A stretch of DNA of 12,699 bases from Oscillibacter sp. Lineage in GTDB: Bacteria; Bacillota; Clostridia; Oscillospirales; Oscillospiraceae. The DNA is taken from the NCBI GenBank assembly GCA_022796315.1, contig JAAWIL010000040.1:1-12699 (forward strand). The letters run 5' to 3'. This document shows, piece after piece, positions 1-6,813 of this stretch (position 1 is the stretch's first letter; each line of letters opens with the position of its first letter). Made by a program: the position numbers and the translations under genes. Below the pieces are notes generated by a model. The model ran no database searches and was not told the origin of the DNA. It saw only the letters and a list, made by a program, of their open reading frames with translations.

Positions 1-21
1 ACTTATGATTTAAATGGCGCA

Positions 22-42
22 GGGAACCCTTCCTGGGTTCCC
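22..42. other. Perfect 8-bp inverted repeat
   Basis: The arms GGGAACCC and GGGTTCCC (22-29 and 35-42) flank a 5-base loop and would form a stable hairpin. No T-run follows on the plus strand, so a simple intrinsic terminator is not well supported. It may belong to a gene beyond the left edge or to the 3' region of the minus-strand regulator gene. Confidence 0.4.
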
Positions 43-96
43 CGCACACACCCCTCCTTCCCGTCAAAGAAATCTCCCCCGTTTTTCGACAAGCTG

Positions 97-122
97 AAAG
101 CTCGCCTTCCGGCGAGCTTTTT
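97..122 (+). terminator. Intrinsic terminator, probably bidirectional
   Basis: A 10-bp stem AAAGCTCGCC/GGCGAGCTTT with a TTCC tetraloop runs into five T residues on the plus strand (118-122). On the minus strand the stem is followed by only TTT, so termination should be stronger for a plus-strand gene left of the window. Lying 60 bases past the stop of the minus-strand PucR-type gene, it probably serves both directions. Confidence 0.8.
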
Positions 123-136
123 CATGCGTTCACATC

Positions 137-154
137 TCAAATATGTCAAATATG
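137..154. repeat. Two tandem copies of TCAAATATG
   Basis: The 9-bp unit TCAAATATG occurs twice back to back (137-145 and 146-154), in an AT-rich patch between the terminator and the stop codon of the regulator gene. Its function is unknown; it may be chance. Confidence 0.45.
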
Positions 155-182
155 CGCGTTCCCTCCATCCCGCGGAGTCTCC

Positions 183-1730
183 TCAGCCGCTGCCGATCAA
201 ATGATTTTCCCGGTAAGAATAAAGCCGGAAGGAGAGCTGCAGCGTGAAGAGAAGCTTCTCGTTGGACAGGTCAATGTTGCACAGCTGCTCAATCTGGCGT
301 ATTCGGTAATTGATGGTATTGCGGTGGATGAAGATCATCTGGGCGGCCCTCGCCTTGTTGAAGCCCGCCTCTGTATACGCCCGCAGGGTCTCAAACAGCT
401 CCATTCCCTTTTTCTCGTCATAGATCCGCAGCTGCTCCAACGCCGGATGGCACCCCGATGCCAGCAGCTTGTCATTGGACACCCGGTCCAGCAGGATGTA
501 CAGCACATAATCCAAGTAGTAAAAAAAGGGCGTCTCCGAGGTCACCCGATTGGCAAAGGTCAGCGCCGTCTGCGCTTGTTCAAAATAATCCGAGAAGCGC
601 GAAATGTCTGTGAACACATTGCTGATGCCAATCTGGAGATTATACTGCGCCGCCAGGGCAGAGAGCTCCTCCCTCTGATGCTCCTCGGAAGACGCGCCGT
701 TTCCGCTCCCTACCAGGCAGACAATCGAGGAATGCCAGGGAAAGCAGGGCTGTTCCCGCAGGGCGTTCCGCAGCTCCGGCACCAAGACCTGCGTATAAAA
801 ATCCGGTTTATTGGAATATGGCGTGCGGATGGCCAGCACCCGCATGGATTTCTGAAATTTCAGGCCGCTGAACTTCGTGCGCAGCTGGGTCTCCAGGGGG
901 GAGGCCCCATTGGCGGCGTCCAGCAGAATGTTGGTCTGTATGATGGAGCGGTAGTCGTCCGCCTCGTTCATGTTGATCAGCCTCAGGATATTTTCCTTGG
1001 CCCGCTGCGCGAACAGAGGCAGCACCTTGCGGGTGTAGTTGTCAAAGGAAGGCTTGCGGTTCAGCGCGAAGAAATAGCCCAGGGTGGTATTGTTGTTGCA
1101 GATCCGCGTCACCAGGATGTGCATCTTGCTCTTCTTGCAGTACAACTCCGGTATGGGCTGGCCCTTTGGCACGTGAATATGTCTCCTGCGCGCCTGGATA
1201 TAATCCATCAAAATTTCGCTGCAGTAGCCCTGCTTGATACTGTCCATCCAGACGGGATAATCTATATAAAAGGGAGAGGAGTAGGCCAAGATCTTTCCGG
1301 AAAGGTCAATTCCAACGAACAGATTTCCCGTGTAGGAAAACGTGTCCGACAGGACGTCGTCCAGGGACACGCCGGAGAACAGCTTGGAGACAATGTTCGC
1401 GTACTCTGTCTGCGCTTCCGGGACCGTGGACAGCTGCAGCTTCACATACCGAAAGACCTCCGCGGCAGACAGTCCTTCTCTGATTCTGGCCGAGTTCCGC
1501 AAACCGGCCATGCGAAAGTCCGGAAAAATGTTGTTGTAAATCAAACACTTTGGAATGGATGTTCCCGGATGGATCTCTGAGGCGTTCATAAAATAGACTA
1601 CATGATCGATAAAATCCCTGTAATCTTGATCCATCAAATTCAGGTCCTCCACCTCACAGTCCTCAAAAACAGTAATATCTGTAATCATTTCTGCCTTAGA
1701 CAGGATCTCAAGCAACGCTGAAAACTTCAT
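183..1730 (-). CDS. PucR/CdaR-type transcriptional regulator
   Basis: A 515-aa cytoplasmic DNA-binding regulator. The C-terminal part (about residues 440-503) carries the PucR-type helix-turn-helix: a leucine-rich helix, then FNKARAAQMIFIHRNTINYR and IRQIEQL, the hallmark of the PucR/CdaR family. The preceding ~300-420 region fits the GGDEF-like linker domain of the family. The N-terminal 290 residues have no motif I can name beyond a sensor-like stretch (IDLSGKILAYSS, about 121-132) that would bind a ligand. The ATG start has AGGAAG nine bases upstream. The family activates catabolic or transport genes in response to metabolites. Lying directly downstream of the ene-reductase/SDR genes on the same strand, it is the best candidate to control them, which is inference from position. 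Codons look less GC-rich than those of the neighbours, which may mean a different history. Confidence 0.88.
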   Translation of the reverse strand: MKFSALLEILSKAEMITDITVFEDCEVEDLNLMDQDYRDFIDHVVYFMNASEIHPGTSIPKCLIYNNIFPDFRMAGLRNSARIREGLSAAEVFRYVKLQLSTVPEAQTEYANIVSKLFSGVSLDDVLSDTFSYTGNLFVGIDLSGKILAYSSPFYIDYPVWMDSIKQGYCSEILMDYIQARRRHIHVPKGQPIPELYCKKSKMHILVTRICNNNTTLGYFFALNRKPSFDNYTRKVLPLFAQRAKENILRLINMNEADDYRSIIQTNILLDAANGASPLETQLRTKFSGLKFQKSMRVLAIRTPYSNKPDFYTQVLVPELRNALREQPCFPWHSSIVCLVGSGNGASSEEHQREELSALAAQYNLQIGISNVFTDISRFSDYFEQAQTALTFANRVTSETPFFYYLDYVLYILLDRVSNDKLLASGCHPALEQLRIYDEKKGMELFETLRAYTEAGFNKARAAQMIFIHRNTINYRIRQIEQLCNIDLSNEKLLFTLQLSFRLYSYRENHLIGSG

Positions 1731-2039
1731 ATGTTCTCTCTTCCTTTCTCTAAATGCTCAAAACCACCCAAAAGCGGCGAATGGCCTCGCCAAGGGAAAG
1801 AGGGAATCAAACGGGAACGCAAAAGAGAACCGGGCCAGGGCAATCCACCGCCTGCCGCCGGCCTTTCCGGAGCGAAACATCCATGTTTCTGGACCGATAT
1901 CTGTTGTCTGCCGGAGCGCGGCTCCATGCTCCGGCGGTAAGTGCAAAGGGCATGCGTTCCCCACCCGAAAGGCTTTATATGAACGCAATTATTTGATGGG
2001 GCCGGAGAATGCGGCCCGGCGGCGTCTCACGCCGTCATA

Positions 2040-2059
2040 AAAAGATGTTCCCATCTTTT
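2040..2059 (-). terminator. AT-rich hairpin with T-run on the minus strand
   Basis: An 8-bp stem AAAAGATG/CATCTTTT with a 4-base loop; on the minus strand the 3' arm continues to CTTTTTATG. It could terminate transcripts leaving the SDR genes before they enter the regulator gene, but the stem is AT-rich and modest. Confidence 0.4.
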
Positions 2060-2195
2060 GATTGAGAACGCGTATGCGGAGCCCCCGAATCCATCTCCAT
2101 ATGTATATTTCCGAGCGGAAAGGTTGGAGGTACTGTCTTCACGCCATAAATTCCCTCTGCTCCGCACGTCCTTCCATCAGCGCCGATGAACACAC

Positions 2196-2229
2196 GGAGG
2201 CGGCGATCTCCTATGGAATCGCCGCCTCC
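2196..2229 (-). terminator. Perfect 12-bp hairpin after the SDR operon
   Basis: GGAGGCGGCGAT (2196-2207) and ATCGCCGCCTCC (2218-2229) are exactly complementary around a 10-base loop. It lies 83 bases past the stop of the last SDR gene. The following minus-strand sequence (GTGTGTTC) is not T-rich, so it may act as an mRNA-stabilising 3' hairpin as much as a terminator. Confidence 0.55.
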
Positions 2230-2312
2230 AAACAATGATTCACAACGGGAGATGGGCACACAGATCCCGCTCTCTCCTCTCCGCCGCAGGACACAGCGTG
2301 ACAGAATCCAAA

Positions 2313-3167
2313 TTACTGATGGATCGTCAGTTCCTTTTTCGCGTCCTCCTCAATGGCGCGGTGACGGCTCTCAATATAGGGAATCGTCTCTGTATGCGTC
2401 ACGATGTACATCTGGTTGTCCTCAATGGCCCGGAACAGCCGGGGGCCGATGCCCTCCAGAGGCATGCCGGCGGCGATGTTCTTCCGGAAGGTCTCCCGTC
2501 CGGTCTGATATTCCTCGCTGCGATAGAAGGGATCGGCGGCGTCCCAGTAGCGGGCGGGCCGGCGGTCCTCACAGTGGTAGAGGTCCGTGGCCACGTACAT
2601 GGGGCAGAACACCGAGACGCCGATATCGCTTCCGCTGGCCTCCACCTCGGACTTGACGGACTCGGCAACGCTGACGGCGGCGTGCTTGCTGCAGAAATAG
2701 GAGGGATTCATCCCCATGCCGCCGCGCAGGCCGGCGATGGAGGCGGTACACATCAAATGCGCGGGGGTCTTCTGCCGTTCCATGATGGGGAGCACCTCAT
2801 GTACAAAGTGTACGATGCCCATGGTATTGACGCCCAGGCACCACTCCCAGTCCTTGATGGGCATGGTGAGGATGCTGCCCGCAGTGCAGACGCCGGCATT
2901 GGCCAGCAGCACGTCAATCCGGCCATACTTCTTCATCGTGGCGTCCACGGACGCCTTGGCCTCCTCGTAGACGGAGACGTCGGCAGGGCAGGTCAAAACC
3001 TCCGCGCCCATGCCCCGCAGCTCCTTGGCGGCCTCCTCCATGGCGGGCACGTCGATGTCCACCAGAGACAGCTTCATGCTGCGGCGGGCGGCTTCCAGCG
3101 CGAAGGAATAGCCGATGCCGTGGGCCGCGCCGGTAATCAGGGCAACGTTTCCAGCAAACTCTTTCAC
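2313..3167 (-). CDS. Short-chain dehydrogenase/reductase (284 aa), probably NAD(H)-linked
   Basis: A classical-type SDR that should oxidise or reduce an alcohol/ketone pair in the cytoplasm. The Rossmann motif TGAAHGIG is at residues 12-19, NAG at 90-92, and the catalytic set Asn114, Ser143, Tyr157 and Lys161 (YFCSK) is complete. Asp37 ends the second beta strand (LVDID), which in SDRs usually selects NAD(H). The C-terminal ~90 residues are longer than in 250-aa SDRs and contain an Arg/Tyr-rich segment that would shape the substrate pocket. The start is GTG, chosen because GGAGG lies 8 bases upstream. It begins 16 bp after the stop of the preceding SDR gene, so the two are surely cotranscribed. 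The substrate is not evident; a hydroxysteroid- or isoflavone-type ketone is possible but unproven. Confidence 0.9.
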   Translation of the reverse strand: MKEFAGNVALITGAAHGIGYSFALEAARRSMKLSLVDIDVPAMEEAAKELRGMGAEVLTCPADVSVYEEAKASVDATMKKYGRIDVLLANAGVCTAGSILTMPIKDWEWCLGVNTMGIVHFVHEVLPIMERQKTPAHLMCTASIAGLRGGMGMNPSYFCSKHAAVSVAESVKSEVEASGSDIGVSVFCPMYVATDLYHCEDRRPARYWDAADPFYRSEEYQTGRETFRKNIAAGMPLEGIGPRLFRAIEDNQMYIVTHTETIPYIESRHRAIEEDAKKELTIHQ

Positions 3168-3183
3168 GAATGGCCCCTCCCCG

Positions 3184-3966
3184 TCAAATGGTCAGCCAGC
3201 CGCCGTCCACAGCGATCATCTGACCGGTGGTGAAGCTGGAGGCGTCAGAGGCCAGATAGATGCACAGGCCGTCCATCTCGCCGGTGATGCCGGGGCGGCC
3301 CATGGGGCTGTAGTTCTCGCAGACCTCCTTAAAGGCGGGGGTGTCGATGTAGGCGCCGGTGAGCTCGCTGGGGAAGTAACCGGGGGCGATGCCGTTGACC
3401 GTGATGTTGTACTTCGCCCACTCCTGCGCCAGGGACTTGGTGAGCATCAGCAGGCCGCCCTTGGCCGCGCAGTAGGCATTGGTGTTGTAGCCCAGACGGC
3501 TGACAAAGGCGTGAATGGAGGAGACGTTGATGATCTTGCCGTACTTCCGCTCCTTCATGGACAGCCGCACGCACTCGTGCATCAGCCAGAAGGGCCCGTT
3601 CAAGTCGCTGTCCAGCACCAGCATCCAGTCCTCATAGGTCTGGGTCTCCGCCACGTTGCGGCAGGGGATGCCGGCGCTGTTCACCAGGATGTCGATTTGA
3701 CCGAAGTGGGCCGCCACGTCCTCCACGCACTTGGTAATGGTCTCGGGCTTGGTCAGGTCCAGATAGTGGGGATAGCACTTCACGCCATACTCGGCCTCGA
3801 TGGCCTTGGCGTTCTCCGCCAGGCGGTCCTCACGCCGGGCCACGATGGCCACGTCGGCGCCCGCAGAGGCCATGGCCCGCGCGAACTGGAGACCCAGGCC
3901 GGAAGACCCGCCGGCACATACGGCGACCTTGCCGGTTAAATCAAACTTGTCAAACTTCATCATCAT
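3184..3966 (-). CDS. Short-chain dehydrogenase/reductase (260 aa), probably NADP(H)-linked
   Basis: A classical SDR of the FabG/gluconate 5-dehydrogenase type. The cofactor motif GGSSGLG is at residues 19-25, NSAG at 96-99, and the catalytic residues are Asn123, Ser150, Tyr165 and Lys169 (YCAAK). It ends in the usual VDGGW motif. Two arginines after the second beta strand (VARRED, 44-45) suggest NADP(H), unlike the neighbouring SDR. The start region has three consecutive ATG codons (3958-3966) behind GGAGGAG; the second has about the best spacing, so the true N-terminus may be one or two residues shorter. It follows the ene-reductase gene by 37 bp and precedes the other SDR by 16 bp. It likely reduces or oxidises a carbonyl made or used by the flavoenzyme. 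Confidence 0.92.
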   Translation of the reverse strand: MMMKFDKFDLTGKVAVCAGGSSGLGLQFARAMASAGADVAIVARREDRLAENAKAIEAEYGVKCYPHYLDLTKPETITKCVEDVAAHFGQIDILVNSAGIPCRNVAETQTYEDWMLVLDSDLNGPFWLMHECVRLSMKERKYGKIINVSSIHAFVSRLGYNTNAYCAAKGGLLMLTKSLAQEWAKYNITVNGIAPGYFPSELTGAYIDTPAFKEVCENYSPMGRPGITGEMDGLCIYLASDASSFTTGQMIAVDGGWLTI

Positions 3967-4003
3967 GATCTCCTCCTACAATAATGTGAAATGAAACTGT
4001 TTT

Positions 4004-5953
4004 TTACAGGAACCACACATTGTCGTTGCCGGTCCGGGTCGCCTCCAGAATGCTGCCGCCGGCCATGCAGTCGCCGGCCAGAACCACCCGCTCAAAGGCG
4101 TTCCGCATCTCGTCATACAGGCCCAGATTCGGCTTGCGGCCCACGGCGATGACGACCTCGTCCACATCCAGCGCAGCCTGGCCGCTCTCACCCTTGCCGG
4201 TGCAGTCCATAACGATCCTGCCGGGCTCCACGGCGGACAGCGCGCGGTTCAAAAGCAGCTCCACGCCGTCCTCCTTCAGGATGGTCAGCAGCTTATTGCG
4301 GACTGTGGGATACATGGTGCTGCCCGGGGTATCGGTCATCTCCACAATCGTTACTCTGTTGTCCTTACACAGGTAGTGGGCGGTCTCCAGGCCCACCATG
4401 CCGCCGCCGATCACGGCCACACGCCTGCCGGAGAACCTGACCTTCCCCAGCAGGGCGTCTTCCATGGTGTGGACATGAGCGGCCTCCAGGCCGTCCACCT
4501 TCGGCACAATCTCCGTGCCGCCGTTGGCCACAACAACCGCGTAGGGGTTCAGCGCCTTCACGTTTTCCACGGTGGCGGCGGTGTTCAGCCGGACCTCAAC
4601 GCCGGCCTCCTTCATCTCCGCCTCCATGGTCTTGATGAACTCGGCCACCATGGTCTTGTGGGGCGGAACCGTCGCCAGATACGCCATGCCGCCCAGATAG
4701 CCCTTCTCCTCCATCAGCACCGTGCGGAAGCCCCGCTTGGCCAGCACAATCGCCGCCTGCATCCCGGCAGGGCCGCCGCCGGCAACCACCGCGCTGCGTC
4801 CCGCTCCGGTGCGGATCAGGTACTCGTCGTTATACATCGTGCCGCGGCCGCTGACAGGGTTCGCCGCGCAGGAGAGATAGCCGTCAAGCACCACGGACTT
4901 GTTGCACTGCATACAGCCCATGCACTTGCGGATCAGGTCCTCCCGGCCGGCCTTGGCCTTGTTGACCCACTCCGGGTCCGCGATCTGCCCCCGGGAGACG
5001 CCCACGAAATCGCTGACGCCCTCTTCCAGCAGCTTCTCGGCCGTGGCAGGAAATTTGATGGTATTCACCGCGATCACCGGGATGGAGACGTTGGCCTTCA
5101 CCACCTTCGCCAGCTCCTTACGCCAGCCCTCGTCGTAATAGTTGGGCTCGATCATGTTGGGCACCGTCTCATAGATGGCGCAGCTGACGTTGATGGCGTC
5201 CGCGCCGGCGGCCTCCAGAACCTTGGCAACTTCCACGGCGTACTCCGGCGTGATGCCCCCCTCTACGAAGTCGCTGCCGTTGATGCGGACGCAGATGGGA
5301 TAATTGCCGCAGGCCTCACGGATTCCGCGGATAATATCCGTCACGATCCGGCAGCAATTCTCGGCGTTTCCGCCGTACTCATCCCTGCGATGGTTGGTAT
5401 ACGGGCTGATGAAGGAGCCCAGCAGATAGCCGTGGGCGCCGTGGAGCTCCACGCCGTCGATGCCGGCTTTCTTACAGTTGGCCGCGGCCGCCACGAACTT
5501 GCCGGCGATGAAGTCGATGTCCTCCTTGGTCATCTCCCTGGGCATCAGACCATTGACCTTGTTGATGACAGCGCTGGGGCCCATCGGCTGCTTGCCGCCG
5601 TTCAGGGCCGGAGGCGCCTCACGGCCGCCGTGATGCAGCTGGACAAAGATCTTGCCCCCATGGCGGTGTACGCATTCCGCCATACGCTGCACACTGCGCA
5701 CGTGCCTCCGGGCAGCGATGCACAGCTGGTTCGGATTGCACGCGCCGCTGGCCTCGTCCACCCGGGTGAACTCCGTGAAAATCAGACCGCAGCCGCCCTT
5801 GGCCCGATCCTCATAGAAGCGGATCAATTCCGGCGACGCCTCTCCGTTCCAGCTGGCCAGTCCGTTGCCCATTGCCGTCATCACAACACGATTCCGGATC
5901 TCCACACCGCCGATGTATCCGCGTTCAAATAACTTTGTGTAGCTCATTCCCAA
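4004..5953 (-). CDS. Old-yellow-enzyme family NADH:flavin oxidoreductase with 4Fe-4S and FAD domains
   Basis: A 649-aa cytoplasmic enzyme of the 2,4-dienoyl-CoA reductase/trimethylamine dehydrogenase/BaiCD architecture. Residues 5-340 form the FMN-binding TIM barrel (QLHHGGR at 105-111; ELHGAHGYL at 169-177 with His171, His174 and Tyr176; SPYTNHRRDEYGG at 183-195). Cys344, 347, 350 and 362 bind the iron-sulphur cluster. Residues 386-649 form the FAD/NAD(P) module with GGGPAG at 392-397, GGGMVG at 516-521 and a terminal AGDC motif at 626-629. Such enzymes pass electrons from NAD(P)H through FAD and Fe-S to FMN and reduce an activated C=C bond. The TTG start at 5953 has GGAAGGA 7 bases upstream; the ATG two codons later has 13 bases. 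It heads the intact part of an operon with two SDRs. Substrate candidates (bile acid, steroid, flavonoid, enoate) are inference. Confidence 0.94.
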   Translation of the reverse strand: MGMSYTKLFERGYIGGVEIRNRVVMTAMGNGLASWNGEASPELIRFYEDRAKGGCGLIFTEFTRVDEASGACNPNQLCIAARRHVRSVQRMAECVHRHGGKIFVQLHHGGREAPPALNGGKQPMGPSAVINKVNGLMPREMTKEDIDFIAGKFVAAAANCKKAGIDGVELHGAHGYLLGSFISPYTNHRRDEYGGNAENCCRIVTDIIRGIREACGNYPICVRINGSDFVEGGITPEYAVEVAKVLEAAGADAINVSCAIYETVPNMIEPNYYDEGWRKELAKVVKANVSIPVIAVNTIKFPATAEKLLEEGVSDFVGVSRGQIADPEWVNKAKAGREDLIRKCMGCMQCNKSVVLDGYLSCAANPVSGRGTMYNDEYLIRTGAGRSAVVAGGGPAGMQAAIVLAKRGFRTVLMEEKGYLGGMAYLATVPPHKTMVAEFIKTMEAEMKEAGVEVRLNTAATVENVKALNPYAVVVANGGTEIVPKVDGLEAAHVHTMEDALLGKVRFSGRRVAVIGGGMVGLETAHYLCKDNRVTIVEMTDTPGSTMYPTVRNKLLTILKEDGVELLLNRALSAVEPGRIVMDCTGKGESGQAALDVDEVVIAVGRKPNLGLYDEMRNAFERVVLAGDCMAGGSILEATRTGNDNVWFL

Positions 5954-6099
5954 TCACTCATCCTTCCGTTTTCCGGCATCCCGCCGCTCGTTTTCTCCAT
6001 ATGGAATTTTACGGTTCAACCAATGCGCCTCTTTAAAATCTTGACGGTGCCTGCATCCGCCAACTGCGGCCGTTCGCCCAGACCGGCCTCCGGCACAGC

Positions 6100-6129
6100 G
6101 GGAACCGCCCTGTCTTTTGGCGGGTTCCC
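6100..6129. other. Strong hairpin in the leader of the ene-reductase operon
   Basis: GGGAACCGCC (6100-6109) pairs with GGCGGGTTCCC (6119-6129), with one bulged base and a 9-base loop. A second small stem GGCCG/CGGCC lies at 6068-6088. Both sit in the transcribed region between the leader gene remnant and the flavoenzyme start, and there is no T-run. They may influence mRNA processing or readthrough. Confidence 0.5.
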
Positions 6130-6147
6130 GGCGCGGCGGGCCGCTCC

Positions 6148-6269
6148 CTATCCCGGAGATGTCTGCTCTGCGGACTCCTCCGGCTCCTCAGCCGATGCCG
6201 CAGTTCCTCAGCCAGGCCGTCATTTTCCAGCAAAATCTCTTTTTTGATGTCAATGTACTGAATTGCCAA
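6148..6269 (-). pseudogene. Frameshifted short leader gene
   Basis: A TTG start at 6269 has a near-perfect AAGGAGGAG site just upstream, and the frame opens with a natural-looking MAIQYIDIKKEILLENDGLA followed by EELRHR. The frame then turns arginine-rich (RSRRSPQSRH...) and stops at 6033. Shifting frame by one missing base after RHRL gives EEPEESAEQTSPG and a stop at 6148-6150. That is a sensible acidic C-terminus and a small protein of about 41 residues. I therefore read it as a small gene that has lost one base, or a programmed or sequencing shift. It is the first gene of the promoter at 6347-6375 and lies 195 bp ahead of the flavoenzyme start. I do not recognise the product; the N-terminus vaguely recalls the start of HypB-like GTPases, but too little remains to say so. 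Confidence 0.45.
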
Positions 6270-6346
6270 AACCGCTCCTCCTTACCCGCCAATCTGAACG
6301 CTCTGTACTCCAAAGGCCCGTTCCCAAAGTTCTAAATAACTGCCGT

Positions 6347-6375
6347 ATTATTGTAATTAGTGTATTATTTGTCAA
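6347..6375 (-). promoter_or_regulatory. Sigma-70-type promoter of the ene-reductase/SDR operon
   Basis: TTGACA (6375-6370) and AATAAT (6352-6347) are separated by exactly 17 bases, in an AT-rich island within GC-rich DNA. Transcription would start near 6340 and give a ~70-base 5' UTR to the leader gene. The octamer GTATTATT (plus strand) occurs at 6345-6352 and again at 6362-6369, covering the -10 and the spacer. TGTG-N7-CACA lies just upstream at 6388-6402. Either could be a regulator site. Confidence 0.75.
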
Positions 6376-6675
6376 AATTTTTTTCAATGTGCGAACCCCA
6401 CAATTCCGACTCCTTCCCTGTGCATTTCTCACAACGCTCACTCCTCTTTTTCCACCGCGCCTGGTTCTCTATAACAAATTTCCCCGGTACTTTGTCCGTC
6501 CTGCACCCCATGCCGCTCCGCCGGCAGAGCAGACCGTCCAGGAGCCGCAGCAGCGTTCCGCCGTCTTGTGTGAATCCTTTTGCAAATATTCCTCGGAACG
6601 GAACGGCCGGAAGTACCACGTGCCATGGCTTGCGGCTGCCGCCCCTGAACACCCGCAGCCCGCTGTTCAGAACGG
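6376..6675. other. Intergenic stretch without a recognisable gene
   Basis: The open frames here on both strands show no ribosome-binding site joined to natural-looking protein sequence. The longest, a minus-strand 108-codon frame at 6365-6691, runs into the promoter and is rich in Arg, Gly and Cys like out-of-frame GC-rich DNA. It could hold remnants of an older gene, but I see no family signature. Confidence 0.5.
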
Positions 6676-6714
6676 GCAAAGCCCCCGGCACATGTTCTGT
6701 GCCGAGGGCTTTGC
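6676..6714. terminator. Long hairpin, probable terminator of the symporter gene
   Basis: GCAAAGCCC-C-CGGCACA pairs with TGTGCCG-A-GGGCTTTGC, a 16-bp stem with one mismatch and a 5-base loop. The A-rich/T-rich bases are inside the stem, and the tail on the minus strand (GGGCTTTGCCC) is not a proper T-run. It lies about 230 bases past the symporter stop, and the MITE-like insertions sit between the two. It may be the original terminator displaced by those insertions. Confidence 0.6.
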
Positions 6715-6761
6715 TTGGGACGTCCGCCGTCCTCTCAGACGGTGGGGCCCCTTTTGATCTC

Positions 6762-6813
6762 TTAACATCTGTATTCGCAAGCGCTGAACGCCGGCCGTAA
6801 ATACGCGTTCTTA
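6762..6813. mobile_element. Short degenerate MITE-like element (copy A)
   Basis: This segment is bounded by TTA at 6762-6764 and TTA at 6811-6813. Its first 32 bases match the start of the neighbouring element B at 25 of 32 positions without gaps, including TGTATTC and GCGCC-type blocks. Its right end (AAATACGCGTTC before TTA) resembles the right end of B (GAATACAGGTTC before TTA). It looks like an older, internally deleted copy of 46 bp. It also contains GAACGC/GCGTTC arms (6786-6791 and 6805-6810). Confidence 0.55.

Larger units (their letters stand above)
1731..2312. other. 582-bp intergenic region with several hairpins
   Basis: I see no convincing gene here; the short open frames lack ribosome-binding sites and natural-looking composition. 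It must carry the 5' region of the PucR-type gene. A TATAAA box sits on the minus strand at 1974-1979, but no acceptable -35 lies in front of it. Inverted repeats are frequent: CCGGAGC/GCTCCGG around 1911-1935, GGCGT/ACGCC at 2021-2033, and the two hairpins listed separately. Confidence 0.5.

Noticed and set aside
201..1580. 459-codon open frame on the plus strand
   Set aside because: It is the antisense shadow of the PucR-type regulator gene; it has no ribosome-binding site and no recognisable domain.
1974..1979. TATAAA as the -10 of the PucR-type gene
   Set aside because: No acceptable -35 lies 16-18 bases upstream, and the leader would be over 230 bases long.
4376..5932. 518-codon open frame on the plus strand
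   Set aside because: It is His/Asp/Gly/Val-rich in the manner of the antisense frame of a GC-rich gene, and it lies wholly opposite the flavoenzyme, whose motifs are unmistakable.
6250..6441. 63-codon minus-strand frame beginning GTG behind AAAGAGGA
   Set aside because: The putative ribosome-binding site touches the start codon, and the frame crosses the promoter and the start of the better-supported leader gene.
6365..6691. 108-codon minus-strand frame as a possible gene between the symporter and the ene-reductase operon
   Set aside because: Its start falls in the arm of the 6676-6714 hairpin and its end runs through the operon promoter. Composition is like out-of-frame DNA.
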